Source of the DNA: Sabellastarte sp. h YS-2021
Taxonomy: Eukaryota > Annelida > Polychaeta > Sabellida > Sabellidae
Length of the DNA stretch: 64,000 nucleotides
NCBI GenBank assembly: GCA_964017235.1
Contig: OZ024929.1
Coordinates: forward strand, 157,713,609-157,777,608
Reading direction: 5' to 3'
The position numbers and the translations under genes were made by a program. The notes under the pieces were generated by a model. The model ran no database searches. It was given only the letters and a program-made list of their open reading frames with translations, and had not been told where the DNA came from. Positions 55,110 to 64,000 of the stretch are shown here, in pieces. Each line of letters starts with the position of its first letter. The stretch's first letter is position 1.

Positions 55110-55565
55110 TAGACTCTGGGTAAGTCAAATGTATCTGGCATCCAATCTCTGAACAAGCAGATTCTAAGGCACACAATCCAAAAATAAGACATAAATCAAA
55201 AGTCATGAAATTAGATAAGCTTTGTAACCAAGGAGACTACCAGTCTTATTTTGTTGAAAACTAGAGAGCGAAAGATTTCTGAAACAGATAGGTTTGAGTC
55301 ACTTTTGAAACATGAAAAGAACAGGAGCAGTTCGATTTTCCAGTGGCAAACCATTCCAAAGTTTTGGAGTATCATATGAAAAACAATGGTTAAAATGAAC
55401 TTTTGATTTATGAACTGAGTAACTATCTTTAAGAAAGGTTACTGAAAGGCACCCTAACATCAAATTCCACTTTTATATTGATGACACCAAGTTGTTGGTT
55501 CATATGTCTTACAAAGATGCAGCCTTGGCCTTTGATAAATTGAACTCTATCCCTCACCACTGTGT
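55110..55565. mobile_element. CR1/L2 LINE remnant with 5' inversion
   Basis: The segment 55110-55440 is the 3' end of a LINE on the minus strand (ATTCTAAGGCACA near the tail; GGCAAACCATTCCAAAGTTT corresponds to the conserved WN.LP region). At about 55443 the orientation flips: the plus strand encodes HPNIKFHFYIDDTKLLVHMS and ALAFDKLNS, the polymerase active-site region (FYIDD). Head-to-head halves like this are typical of twin-primed insertions. Confidence 0.6.
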
Positions 55566-55811
55566 ACCATCAGTATTATCAATAGCATTTGGTGACAGGA
55601 CATAAAATCTGTCTAAGTATCAACTTATTACTAATAAATTAAAACTGATTCTTTAAGTTCCTGCTCTGCTGATATTTTAGGTTTTCTGGTAACGAGGGAT
55701 ACGTTCCCATTTGTCAGCCATCTTTGAGCACTACTCAGTAGCAAGTGTCTATGCATGTGCAGAAAATATGATGTTAAAGAATTTTATGGGAGTTTCTATC
55801 AATATACTTTC

Positions 55812-56332
55812 TACCAGTAAACATTTGACACATTTTAAAATGGTTTAAATATTTACATAACATTTTTAAAACCTATTTAAACCCTATCTTATGGTTTTCT
55901 AATAGTTTCCAAGTAAACATTTATGCTGCAATTTTTAAAAAACATTTAATAAACATTCTATATACAAATGTTTTTGCTAAAAACATTTATTTAATGTTTA
56001 TAAATTAACTCAAGAAACTAGGTTTGGTTGGAAACGTTTTTAAACATTTACAAAATAGCTGAAGAAATGAAGGTTATGCTGGAAATGTTTTTCAAACATT
56101 CATCATGAAATGTTTATAAACAGTGTGCATAAATGTTTAAACAACAACTGGTTTTCATACCCATCATTTTAAAATGTTTTTGCAATGTTTTTTATCAAAT
56201 GTGTTAAAAACATTCTTTCAAAAATGTTTTTTAAACCCATATTTTTAGAATGCTTATTAAACCATCATTTTTTAACCTTTACCAAACGTTTCCTTTAAAT
56301 CGTTTGCAAAACCCAAAAATGTTTACTGGGTA
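55812..56332. mobile_element. MITE-like element with TACCAGTAAACATTT ends
   Basis: TACCAGTAAACATTT at 55812 is inverted as AAATGTTTACTGGGTA at 56317-56332. The interior is dominated by AAACATTT and AAATGTTT on both strands. It has no coding capacity. Confidence 0.6.
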
Positions 56333-56729
56333 TATATTTACTGGTGGTGATAATAGGTGATCGGCGATAACTGATACAGAAGAGAGGCAGTATTACAGTG
56401 GCTTTCTACCAGTAAATGCCCGCATACCAGTAAATACCTGTCTTATATTCCTTTGTTAAAGGTCAAGGACAAATGCTTCTGTATATCTGCAAAATGGACT
56501 TTCACTGGTATTTCCGGTTTGCGGTAAACGGCCGATAATAGATATATTGTTAAAATATAAGTAAAGCTTTGAAACAAATGTACACAGGTGGTGACAAAAA
56601 TAAATGGTCATAGAGATAAACGGTCTTAAAATCTTTCAAATTTAAATAGTGTAAATAACAAAATCACACAAACTAAATAACAACATATATTTAAACAATG
56701 CCTACCACAATATTTGGTTTGTGTTATAT

Positions 56730-58355
56730 CAGGGTTGGGTTTTTGATGTCAAAATCTATTTTTGATGTGACAGTGTCAAAAACTGGTTTAAACTGTCAAA
56801 AACTGGTTTAAACCATCAAAAAACTGTCAAAAACCTCAGCAAGGGTATAAAACAGCCAAAACCTCTTAGAGGGTAAAGATGACTTGAACAACTAATTCAC
56901 TATATTAATATTATGTTTTATTACATTTGTATCACATTATGGTACTCTTTACATAACTTTACATAACTTTATCAAAACTAACAAATATGCAATTTACTTA
57001 GATTTTAAACACAATAAACAACCTATTATTTATTAACAGATGTCACAATAAAGCCTTTTAATGGCTTGAGTTATACTGCCAGTGATTGGAGTAAGATTAT
57101 TCCTGCCTCAGCACTGGTTTGAGACACTTCCTCAACAAATGTCACAATAATCCCTTTAAATAGCCTGAGTAAAAGTGTTAGTGATTAGAGTAAGACTAAC
57201 CCATTTTTGTCTTTCAATAGTTAGCTTACTTTCACCAATCCAAAAGTGTAGAACCCAAACTCATGCCTGAGTAATGCTTGCCAGTGAAAGATGATGCCAC
57301 ATAAACATTGTTATAAACGTCTAAGTTTAATTTTGTTTCCTATTATGTTTAATTATGTTTATATACTCAGAAAACAAAGTTTATGGCAATTCAGTTTTCA
57401 CTGGCAGTATATGTCAAATAACTTAAGAGAAAGCATTTAAAGGCAGGTTTAAGATTGTTTATATTTATTTATTTGGGGTTTTACCTCGCTTTCAACACTG
57501 TACAGGTCATATCACGACGGGTAGTTGTTTATTTACATCACCAGAGTAGGATTTATAAACTTTAAAAAATCTAAAAATATGAACATATGTGAAATAAATA
57601 TTATACAAGAAACGAAAAACGAAACTGAATAAAATGTGACAATAATATGTTAAGTTTAAAATGTGAAGTATAGCTGAGATATGTTAAAATGCGAGGAAAA
57701 ACTATTAACAGTGAGTAAATTTATCATGTGTGTAAATTAAAGTTGTAAACAAAATGTGAAACTATTTACTATGTCTAATCACTAGAAACGTTAAAAAATG
57801 TATTCTATGTAAAAATAAAGTACTTTATTTCCTTATATGTGCAAATGTAAATTGTATTAGTTAAGTGTTAAAGTGTCCAGTCCCGGTACACCAAATATCA
57901 GTTGCCAATTCATGACTCCTGACTGGTATACCAGGATACACCTGAAAAAAAAAAAAAAAAAAAAAAGGGTAGTTGGAAGGGCAGAGGAAACCAGAACATA
58001 CAGTTCGTTAGGGTTCTGTACTGTAAACTGCCAACCAACGGCAAGCAACTACCAGCTTTCCCACTTGAGGCCATGCCGGGAATCGAACCCCGGCCTCAGA
58101 GGTGGGAGGCGAGAGTGTTATCACTCTGCCACCATGGCCCCCAAGATTGTTTATAACATTTGAAGATGCATAATTGTCTCAGAAACTGAACATAATGTTT
58201 CCATATGTAAAAATATTCTGAAAGCTATGTTTAGGACCTATTATCCAGTTTTTGACGTTTTTGACATTTGGCGTCAAAACCCTGTTTTTGACGTGATGAT
58301 TTAAAGCGGTTTAAACCATAGGTTTTAATCGTCTGTCAAAATCCTGCCAACCCTG
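56730..58355. mobile_element. hAT-like non-autonomous transposon, 1.6 kb
   Basis: The ends are CAGGGTTGG and CCAACCCTG, flanked by TGTTATAT and TGTCATAT, an 8-bp target duplication with one change. Subterminal GTCAAAAAC/GTTTTTGAC and GGTTTAAACC motifs are dense at both ends. An internal two-copy repeat (TCACAATAA..CCTTT near 57046 and 57143) is present, and a SINE is inserted at 57866-58141. No transposase remains. Confidence 0.75.
57866..58141 (-). mobile_element. tRNA-derived SINE (type B), copy 1
   Basis: The minus strand reads GGCCATGGTGGCAGAGTGAT (A box), then CCGGGGTTCGATTCCCGGC (B box in a perfect T stem), CTCAAGTGGGAAAGCTGGTA and a T-rich run of more than 20 bases. A second copy starts at 63888. 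Confidence 0.8.
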
Positions 58356-58556
58356 TGTCATATTGTTGTTTAAACCCTTTCACTGGTTTTGTGTCATAAT
58401 TTCTGAAGACCATATATCTCTATGACCGTTTATCTTAGTGACTAACACAATGTACTTCAGTTATTAATTTTGGTGAAAATCATTTGACAATCTGGTGGCG
58501 GAAAATAAAATATAAAGCTGTCAATATATTTTAAATTCCAAATATTAGCTTGAGCA

Positions 58557-58758
58557 TACTGCTCAGCCAGTGAATTTCATCACTTGCCATTTAAACCCTC
58601 AAAAAACAGCAATACTTTTGTTTAAACAGATGTAACCACAACTTGCAATATTAATATGTATTTCAGCGATGGAAATTAAGTGTAACAATGATTTAATATT
58701 CTCATAAAATGCAGGTGACGAAATTCACTGGGTGACGAAATTCACTGGTTGAGCAGTA
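58557..58758. mobile_element. TA-type MITE 1
   Basis: The ends are TACTGCTCAGCCAGTGAATT and the inverted AATTCACTGGTTGAGCAGTA. Length is 202 bp including the TA dinucleotides, with no coding potential. TA duplication suggests the Tc1/mariner-like group (inference). Confidence 0.65.
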
Positions 58759-58994
58759 CTGCCTTGCTACCAATTATCGCCGGGTACCAATTATCGCCAG
58801 ACAGAATTCAAATAGATATAACTTCACCAACATAGCATCCAAAGTCTAGCAAATAAGGTAAAACTATTTCCAAAGTGAATGGAACAAATACACAACAAAA
58901 AGCTTTTAAAATATATGACCATTACTGAAATATGAATGTTTTATTTTCTGGTGGCGATAATTGGTAGACGGCGATAATTGGTAGCAAGGCAGTA
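58757..58994. mobile_element. TA-type MITE 2
   Basis: The ends are TACTGCCTTGCTACCAATTA and the inverted TAATTGGTAGCAAGGCAGTA, each followed by a second ACCAATTATCGCC block. Length is 238 bp. It shares its first TA with the last TA of MITE 1. Confidence 0.7.
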
Positions 58995-59419
58995 GGCGTT
59001 TGCTGGTAGAAAGCCACCGACAGCACGAGTGTGAGCGATATTACAATACAAAACACAATTAAGTCTAATAAACCATAAAAACTGCACTTTTTCATATACA
59101 AATCTAAAGAAAAATACACACCACTATGATTATTCTCATATGGTGTCAAAATAACTTTGTTAGTATGTATATTGTAACTTTGATAATATTTACAAGTTGA
59201 CCAAAAACCAAATTGGATGTGAGCGCCTGAATTTGGTGAATATTAAAATACTTCACACTGAGTGAAGATCGTTCCCGGCTGAACAGATAAAAAAGTGTTG
59301 GTAATTTTTCTCTAAAATCTCAAAGATTTTAACAATTTGCTCACAAAGAACCAATATATGTATATACAAGAAGAAGGGAACATATCCGCAAATCTCTCTA
59401 AGATTATTATTGCAGATGG

Positions 59420-59662
59420 ATGTACCACATTCACCCTTATTTATATGTTTTCAGAAAAGGAATATTCATAGACAGTAGTAATAACAACAAGATGCATTTG
59501 GAGAGAGCAGAACACTCGACTGGATGTGACTCACGAGTAAATATGTTGAAACAAAAATTAATTGCTGACATACAAAAGCAAAATTTTTACATTAAGACCA
59601 TGTTAGAAATAGCAATCATAAAAAGGAAATTAATTTTTGTAGTTTTTGTTCATTTAGTTTGA
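59420..59662 (+). CDS. short open frame, possible exon or transposase debris
   Basis: Preceded by TTTATATGTTTTCAG, a passable acceptor. The frame reads KQKLIADIQKQNFYIKTMLE near its end and could be a short helix, as in the C-terminus of Myb/SANT-like transposon proteins. The evidence is weak and no family is recognised. Confidence 0.2.
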   Translation: MYHIHPYLYVFRKGIFIDSSNNNKMHLERAEHSTGCDSRVNMLKQKLIADIQKQNFYIKTMLEIAIIKRKLIFVVFVHLV

Positions 59663-61125
59663 ACATGTGCTGGCAGGTCGTATGTGATTCCAGGCCCCAT
59701 TTAATATCTGTCAAGTGATCATCTCATCTTGGTTAAAGTTTCTTGAGAGCAAAATTTTTAATGCTGTGCTTTAAGTTCTCCATTCTTTATGTGAAAAACC
59801 TTTAGAAGAAAGAGATTGCTAAAAAAAGGAAATTTTAAAAATTGGAACTGAGGGGACATGAACCCCAACCTTGAGTCTTGCACATTGCACATTACAAAAG
59901 AAATGTACAAACAAATTTAAAAGAATGTATTTAAAAAAGTAAAGAGATTGGAACAGATGACATATGAACTCCAACCTTGTAAGTCTGGCAAATTACACTC
60001 GCGGTCACAAAGCCACCTAACCAGAAGATCTGTATGAAGAGCATCTATTCCTTTATCAGTAATGCACTCATTCAAACCCTGTCATGGTATTGATTTTTTA
60101 TGTATGTGATGGAGAAGCAGATTTCACTGTATATGCCCAATTAAAAATAAGAAAAACTCACTCCTGACTTTAATTTTCAAACAAAATTGGAAGAATACAT
60201 CTGTACCCCATGAAATACCTGCCCACCAAATTTGAGCTCGATTGATGTTATAGTTTTTGAGTTATAAGGGCAAAACAATGCACAGACAGACACAGACGGA
60301 TCACAATAAACCTCTTCTATCGTCGAGCATTAATTATGTATTGATCTAATAGTCTGTAAAATACTCATTTTTGTTGTAAATAAGCAGTAACTTCAATTTA
60401 TTATTCTAGTTTACTTACCAAAAAATTAATAATTGTTTAACATTTCATGTATCATGCTAAAATTTATTCTGAGAGAAAGTAATGAGATTTGAAGTTAAAC
60501 TTAACATTTAATGTCCCTTTCAACAGCCAGTATTGTGGACAGGCTCTCTACATTGCCACTTGCAGGGAATGGTAAAAAGGCAAAGGTAATAGGTCTTAAA
60601 TGCGAAACAATGCGAGTCACTATAGGGCACTGAGGACTTTTTAAAGTGATTTGAAGTAAATGGCAGTGAAAGAAAAATTGGAAAATTTATAACAAATACA
60701 TTTAAGAATTATTTCTATATTTTTGGATATTTTAGTCTCACTCATGCTGAAATCTTAGAATTTATAACCTATCAAATCCCTGTGTAACTTTGAAACAGAA
60801 TACACACATTACAATATTACTGACTATCTTCTTTTGAAATGAAATTTTAATTTTTGTATCAACACATTTTTCTAAGATACTGTATGCAAAAAAAAAACTT
60901 CCTTCTTTCATTAAATGTGTTTTTGGCCTACTGATGATCAAAGCTCATATATGTGACTGTGGTGCTCATATTGGGGCTGGTGAGTTTATACACTTAAATA
61001 TAACCCAGTTGAAGGTTGTTCTCAGTTTTGAACTTCATAAAAAATGGTACTACCATAGAAAGTTAAAAGTGATCTTACATCAATGTACATGGAATTATAA
61101 CTATGTAATTACATACAAGATATTG
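59663..61125. other. AT-rich region, no gene recognised
   Basis: A segment at about 60190-60340 (CCACCAAATTTGAGCTCGAT, GACAGACACAGACGGATCAC) resembles the right-end modules of satellite-core elements but has no array beside it. Two weak repeats (GAACTGAGGGGACATGAAC, GAACAGATGACATATGAAC) lie at 59847 and 59950. Confidence 0.4.
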
Positions 61126-61146
61126 GTGTGTGTGTGTGTGTGTGTG

Positions 61147-61182
<36 letters not shown>
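61126..61182. repeat. compound microsatellite (TG)n(AG)n
   Basis: Eleven TG dinucleotides (61126-61147) are followed by about sixteen AG dinucleotides (61150-61182). Confidence 0.95.
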
Positions 61183-61184
<2 letters not shown>

Positions 61185-61497
61185 AGTGAGCGAGTGTGGC
61201 AGTGTGTCTGTGTGTGTGTGTTCAAAGGTGGAAAATTTACTGTTAGATTTATTTCACAAAGTGGAATGAATTTATAACCATATAAAAGATAAAATTGATT
61301 ACTTGTGAGAAGAGTTTATATCTCTATATGGCTTACTTTTGAAATTATTTCAAAAACAATTTTAGTGAATGGAACTTTTAAACTGAATAATATATGTTCA
61401 AGTAGACAAGCTTGTGTTGTGTTTAATTGATGCTTAATTGATCTGGTGGGGACTTGAGTTATTTGTGACACCTTATAACAATTCTAATTAGTTCACA

Positions 61498-61882
61498 ATG
61501 AAATGTGTAGACTGCAAAAAGAAAAATAGGTATATTTGCCTGGATGATGCAGTGAAGTGTAAGGAGTGTAAAGTAGCTAAGTTTAAAGGATAATTCTGCA
61601 CAATGTGACACTTTAACACCCAATTACCTGGAATTAAATGGGTTTAATGACTCACAGTGGACTGGGGATCTTACAATGACAGACAACAAAGGGGCCTACT
61701 GTCAATGAACTTTTATGTTTTGTTGTTAATAAGATGGACATACTTCCAATGTATTACTTAGTGAAATTATGCTCTGACTTTTATAGTGAGAGTAAAATTG
61801 AGTCTGCAAAGGAGACTGTATCAAAACTTGGATATACTATATACTATATAAAAAAAAGATATCCTAGAAGAAAGGGTTGTTG
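61498..61882 (+). pseudogene. LINE ORF1, N-terminal part
   Basis: It starts MKCVDCKKKNRYICLDD and continues CKECKVAKFKG, a two-knuckle Cys cluster, then stops at 61593. In other frames the text continues DNSAQCDTL, NELLCFVVNKMDILPMYYLV and KLCSDFYSESKIESAKE. The last block is a signature of ORF1 in a LINE group common in lancelets, cnidarians and molluscs (family knowledge). Confidence 0.65.
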
Positions 61883-63070
61883 ATACCAGAGAGATAAAGA
61901 TTTGTTCACAAACTCATTTATTGAATGCGGTTTAACTGTAAATACAGAAACAAATAAGCAATGACATAATATGGCACAACTTATTTCATTTAGACATTTA
62001 AGACATCAAATTGGAATCATCAATTGTACTAAATTTAAAATTAAACATTTCTGTAAAATGCTGAATGTTTTTGTGCAACTTTTATAAAATATTTAATGAC
62101 CTCTTATAATTACACTGAAGTACATTCTATCCTTTGCCTATATTATTGTTGTTATTATCAAACCTTAATTTACACTTAAATGGCACAATTACAATCTTGC
62201 TATACATATATTTCAATAATAACAATATACATGATACAATGATACTTGACATTCAGAATATGACTGTTAACCTCTGACATAGTTACAAGGTAACGATTAC
62301 ATTAAATCTATGAGTAATTAATCTACTGGCAACTTAATAATGACATTATACCAAACAAATTAAATAAATTAAATTTAAGTTCATTAGAATAATTAAATTA
62401 TACTTACAGAAATCTATGATTTCACCCAATATCAAACTTGCTTATCTTTAGTTTTAAGTTGTCACTTGTTACACTTGTTACAGATTTCTATCTGAGCAAT
62501 AAGAGATTGAGCAGCACAGTTTATGCTCAAGCAAAAATATACACAAACAGTCAAATAGCCAATCAAATAAAACTACACTCATTGACCAGTAAAAACACAA
62601 TCTAAGCACTGTTGTTGAAGACATTATAAAGGATGATTCAAGCTAACTCTGATATAACCATTTCCTATGATAATGAATAACCTTTTGTTTTATACCCTGG
62701 TTCAGTTACCTCATGTTAAGTTTATCCAAAATTCAAAGAACCTATTTTATATCTGGACATTACAGATAAGATGAAAATCCTTTGAAATAGGCCATGCAGA
62801 GCCTGCATAATAAAAACATTCATGATAATGTAATATACATTCCCTATCATGGTGTTTAACTACAATGAACATATTGTGCATTGCCTTTTGGTGTTCCTTA
62901 TATAAAGATGCATTATGAGATGAGACCCTAGCTGCACTTTTGGTTACTGTTTAATAGCTTTTAGTGGACCCTATAACGAGTCAACACTGTTGGTTTGGCT
63001 CAATTTTATACGCAATCTAAAAATATAAACTATATGTACATCAAGTACACTTGGGTGTGATACAGAACCC
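61883..63070. other. 1.2-kb insert of unknown nature inside LINE ORF1
   Basis: It separates two adjacent parts of ORF1. It is AT-rich, with no open frame, tandem array, SINE box or clear inverted ends. Confidence 0.45.
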
Positions 63071-63352
63071 AACAAGGGTCAACACAAAAAAGTGTCAACA
63101 ATGCAGGATATTCTTCACATTATGCTTGAACTAGAAAAAACTCTGATTCCAGTATATATTGCAAGGGACTTGGGTAATCCCCCCCCCCCTTTGTCATGTG
63201 AGCATTTTGATGTCTCAAAGTTGCTTCATGACATAGAGGGGAAAGAAATGAAGATCAATTTGATAAAATTCAGCATTCCTTCAGCATCACCTAATATCCC
63301 TGAATTGAGGCCACCTACTTCAAGTATGCAAAATATCCTGCCTTGTATCTGA
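63071..63352 (+). pseudogene. LINE ORF1, C-terminal part
   Basis: It encodes STMQDILHIMLELEKTLIPV and FDVSKLLHDIEGKEMKINLI, continuing the ORF1 domain begun at 61690. A short C run (CCCCCCCCCC near 63180) may be the site of slippage. Confidence 0.65.
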
Positions 63353-63442
63353 AGGAAATATCAGTGGTGCCAATACAGTCTCTGCAGAAAACAACAACAC
63401 TATCTCTACTAAGACAAGCAAAAAATAAGGACATGGTTTCAG

Positions 63443-63883
63443 ATGCTAAAGACACAGACTCCCACTAGGACTTTGAATGGACGACTTTGTGTGATCGACA
63501 ATGTGGTTACTAATGCCCAACCTCAAGTGGAGTCCAATAAGAATGATAACATAGTACAAGAGGATTCCTCTTTTCTTGTGCAAACAGACTTCAAGCATAA
63601 TTTACTAGTCCCTGATATCTGGCTTGAAGGTACTCTGATAAAACGTTACTATGAAAACAAAATTAATGTGAAAGTTATTTCTTACAACTGTAAGAATATA
63701 AAACCATCTTTAAATGTCATAGAAGAATTATGCAGCACTTGTGATATACTGCTATTACAAGAAACATGGTTATATAACTTTCATTTGTCAATTTGTAATT
63801 TCATGCACAAGGATTTTTATGGCAAAGGCATCAGTCATTGAAACTAGGTCTGGTATTTTAGTTGATAGACCTCAAGGTGGTCT
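63443..63883 (+). pseudogene. LINE endonuclease (AP-type), N-terminal part
   Basis: A long variable leader is followed by INVKVISYNCKNIKPSLNV and STCDILLLQETWL. This is the start of an AP-like endonuclease with the catalytic Asn and Glu (NCKN, LQETW). After a stop at 63841 it continues in another frame as ETRSGILVDRPQGGL, then meets the SINE. Confidence 0.75.
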
Positions 63884-63887
63884 TGTG

Positions 63888-64000
63888 GGGGGGCCACAGT
63901 GGCAGAGTGGTAACACTCTTGCCTCCCACTGCTGAGGCCGGGGTTCGGTTCCCGGCACGGCCTCAAGTGGGAAAGCTGGTAGTTGCTTGCTGTTGGTCGG
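63888..64000 (+). mobile_element. tRNA-derived SINE (type B), copy 2 (cut by window end)
   Basis: It reads GGCCACAGTGGCAGAGTGGT (A box), CCGGGGTTCGGTTCCCGGC (B box) and CTCAAGTGGGAAAGCTGGTA, matching the minus-strand copy at 57866-58141. Confidence 0.85.

Larger units (their letters stand above)
61498..63883 (+). mobile_element. decayed CR1-type LINE, 5' half, interrupted
   Basis: In plus orientation: an ORF1 start at 61498, an unrelated ~1.2-kb insert (about 61883-63070), the rest of ORF1 (63071-63352) and the beginning of the endonuclease ORF (63443-63883). The endonuclease part breaks into a type B SINE at about 63884. Several frameshifts are present. Confidence 0.75.

Overview
The window is animal nuclear DNA. 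It is AT-rich and has split genes with GT..AG introns, tRNA-headed SINEs, CR1/L2-type LINEs, a DIRS-type tyrosine-recombinase retrotransposon and hAT-like MITEs. Long tandem arrays of ~130-170 bp units are bounded by short hairpin modules; this architecture is best known from bivalve molluscs (pearl/BIV160-like elements), so a bivalve or related lophotrochozoan is the best guess (inference). There is no bacterial or organellar signature.

Two host-type genes can be read. (1) POLR1A, the largest subunit of RNA polymerase I, lies on the minus strand. Seven 5' coding exons run from the ATG at 52968 down to ~30966 with consistent splice phases and cover about the first 344 residues; the rest of the gene was not found. 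Its 12-kb second intron is packed with transposons. (2) A plus-strand gene has a short ATG exon (3890-3915) whose phase fits a long last exon (12880-14197). That exon encodes a Ulp1/C48-type cysteine protease core plus a PHD-like zinc finger.

Most of the rest is repeats. I name the hairpin-bounded satellite-core elements S1-S7. S1 has ~169-bp units, S2 146, S3 147, S4 133, S5 155-160, and S6/S7 ~145. Their termini carry short hairpins and I see no target-site duplications. They sit inside one another: at 21.4-29.4 kb S5 encloses S3, which encloses S1, which encloses S4. At 41.7-48.2 kb S1 encloses a complete but decayed DIRS element. At 48.3-51.7 kb S5 encloses a SINE and an S3. At 4.2-9.8 kb S1 encloses a 5'-truncated LINE.

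Layout: 1-2162 end of DIRS copy 1; 2163-3880 little except a SINE; 3883-14197 protease/PHD gene with S1, S6 and S7 in its intron; 14954-18368 S2 and a 1482-bp tandem duplication; 18480-21050 S3; 21.4-29.4 kb nested S elements; 29.4-53 kb POLR1A exons with S elements, DIRS, SINEs and MITEs in the introns; 53.5-54.8 kb S2 upstream of POLR1A; 55-59 kb LINE debris and MITEs; 61.1 kb a microsatellite; 61.5-64 kb a decayed LINE interrupted by an unknown 1.2-kb insert and a SINE.

No CRISPR array, rRNA gene, operon or viral gene was seen.
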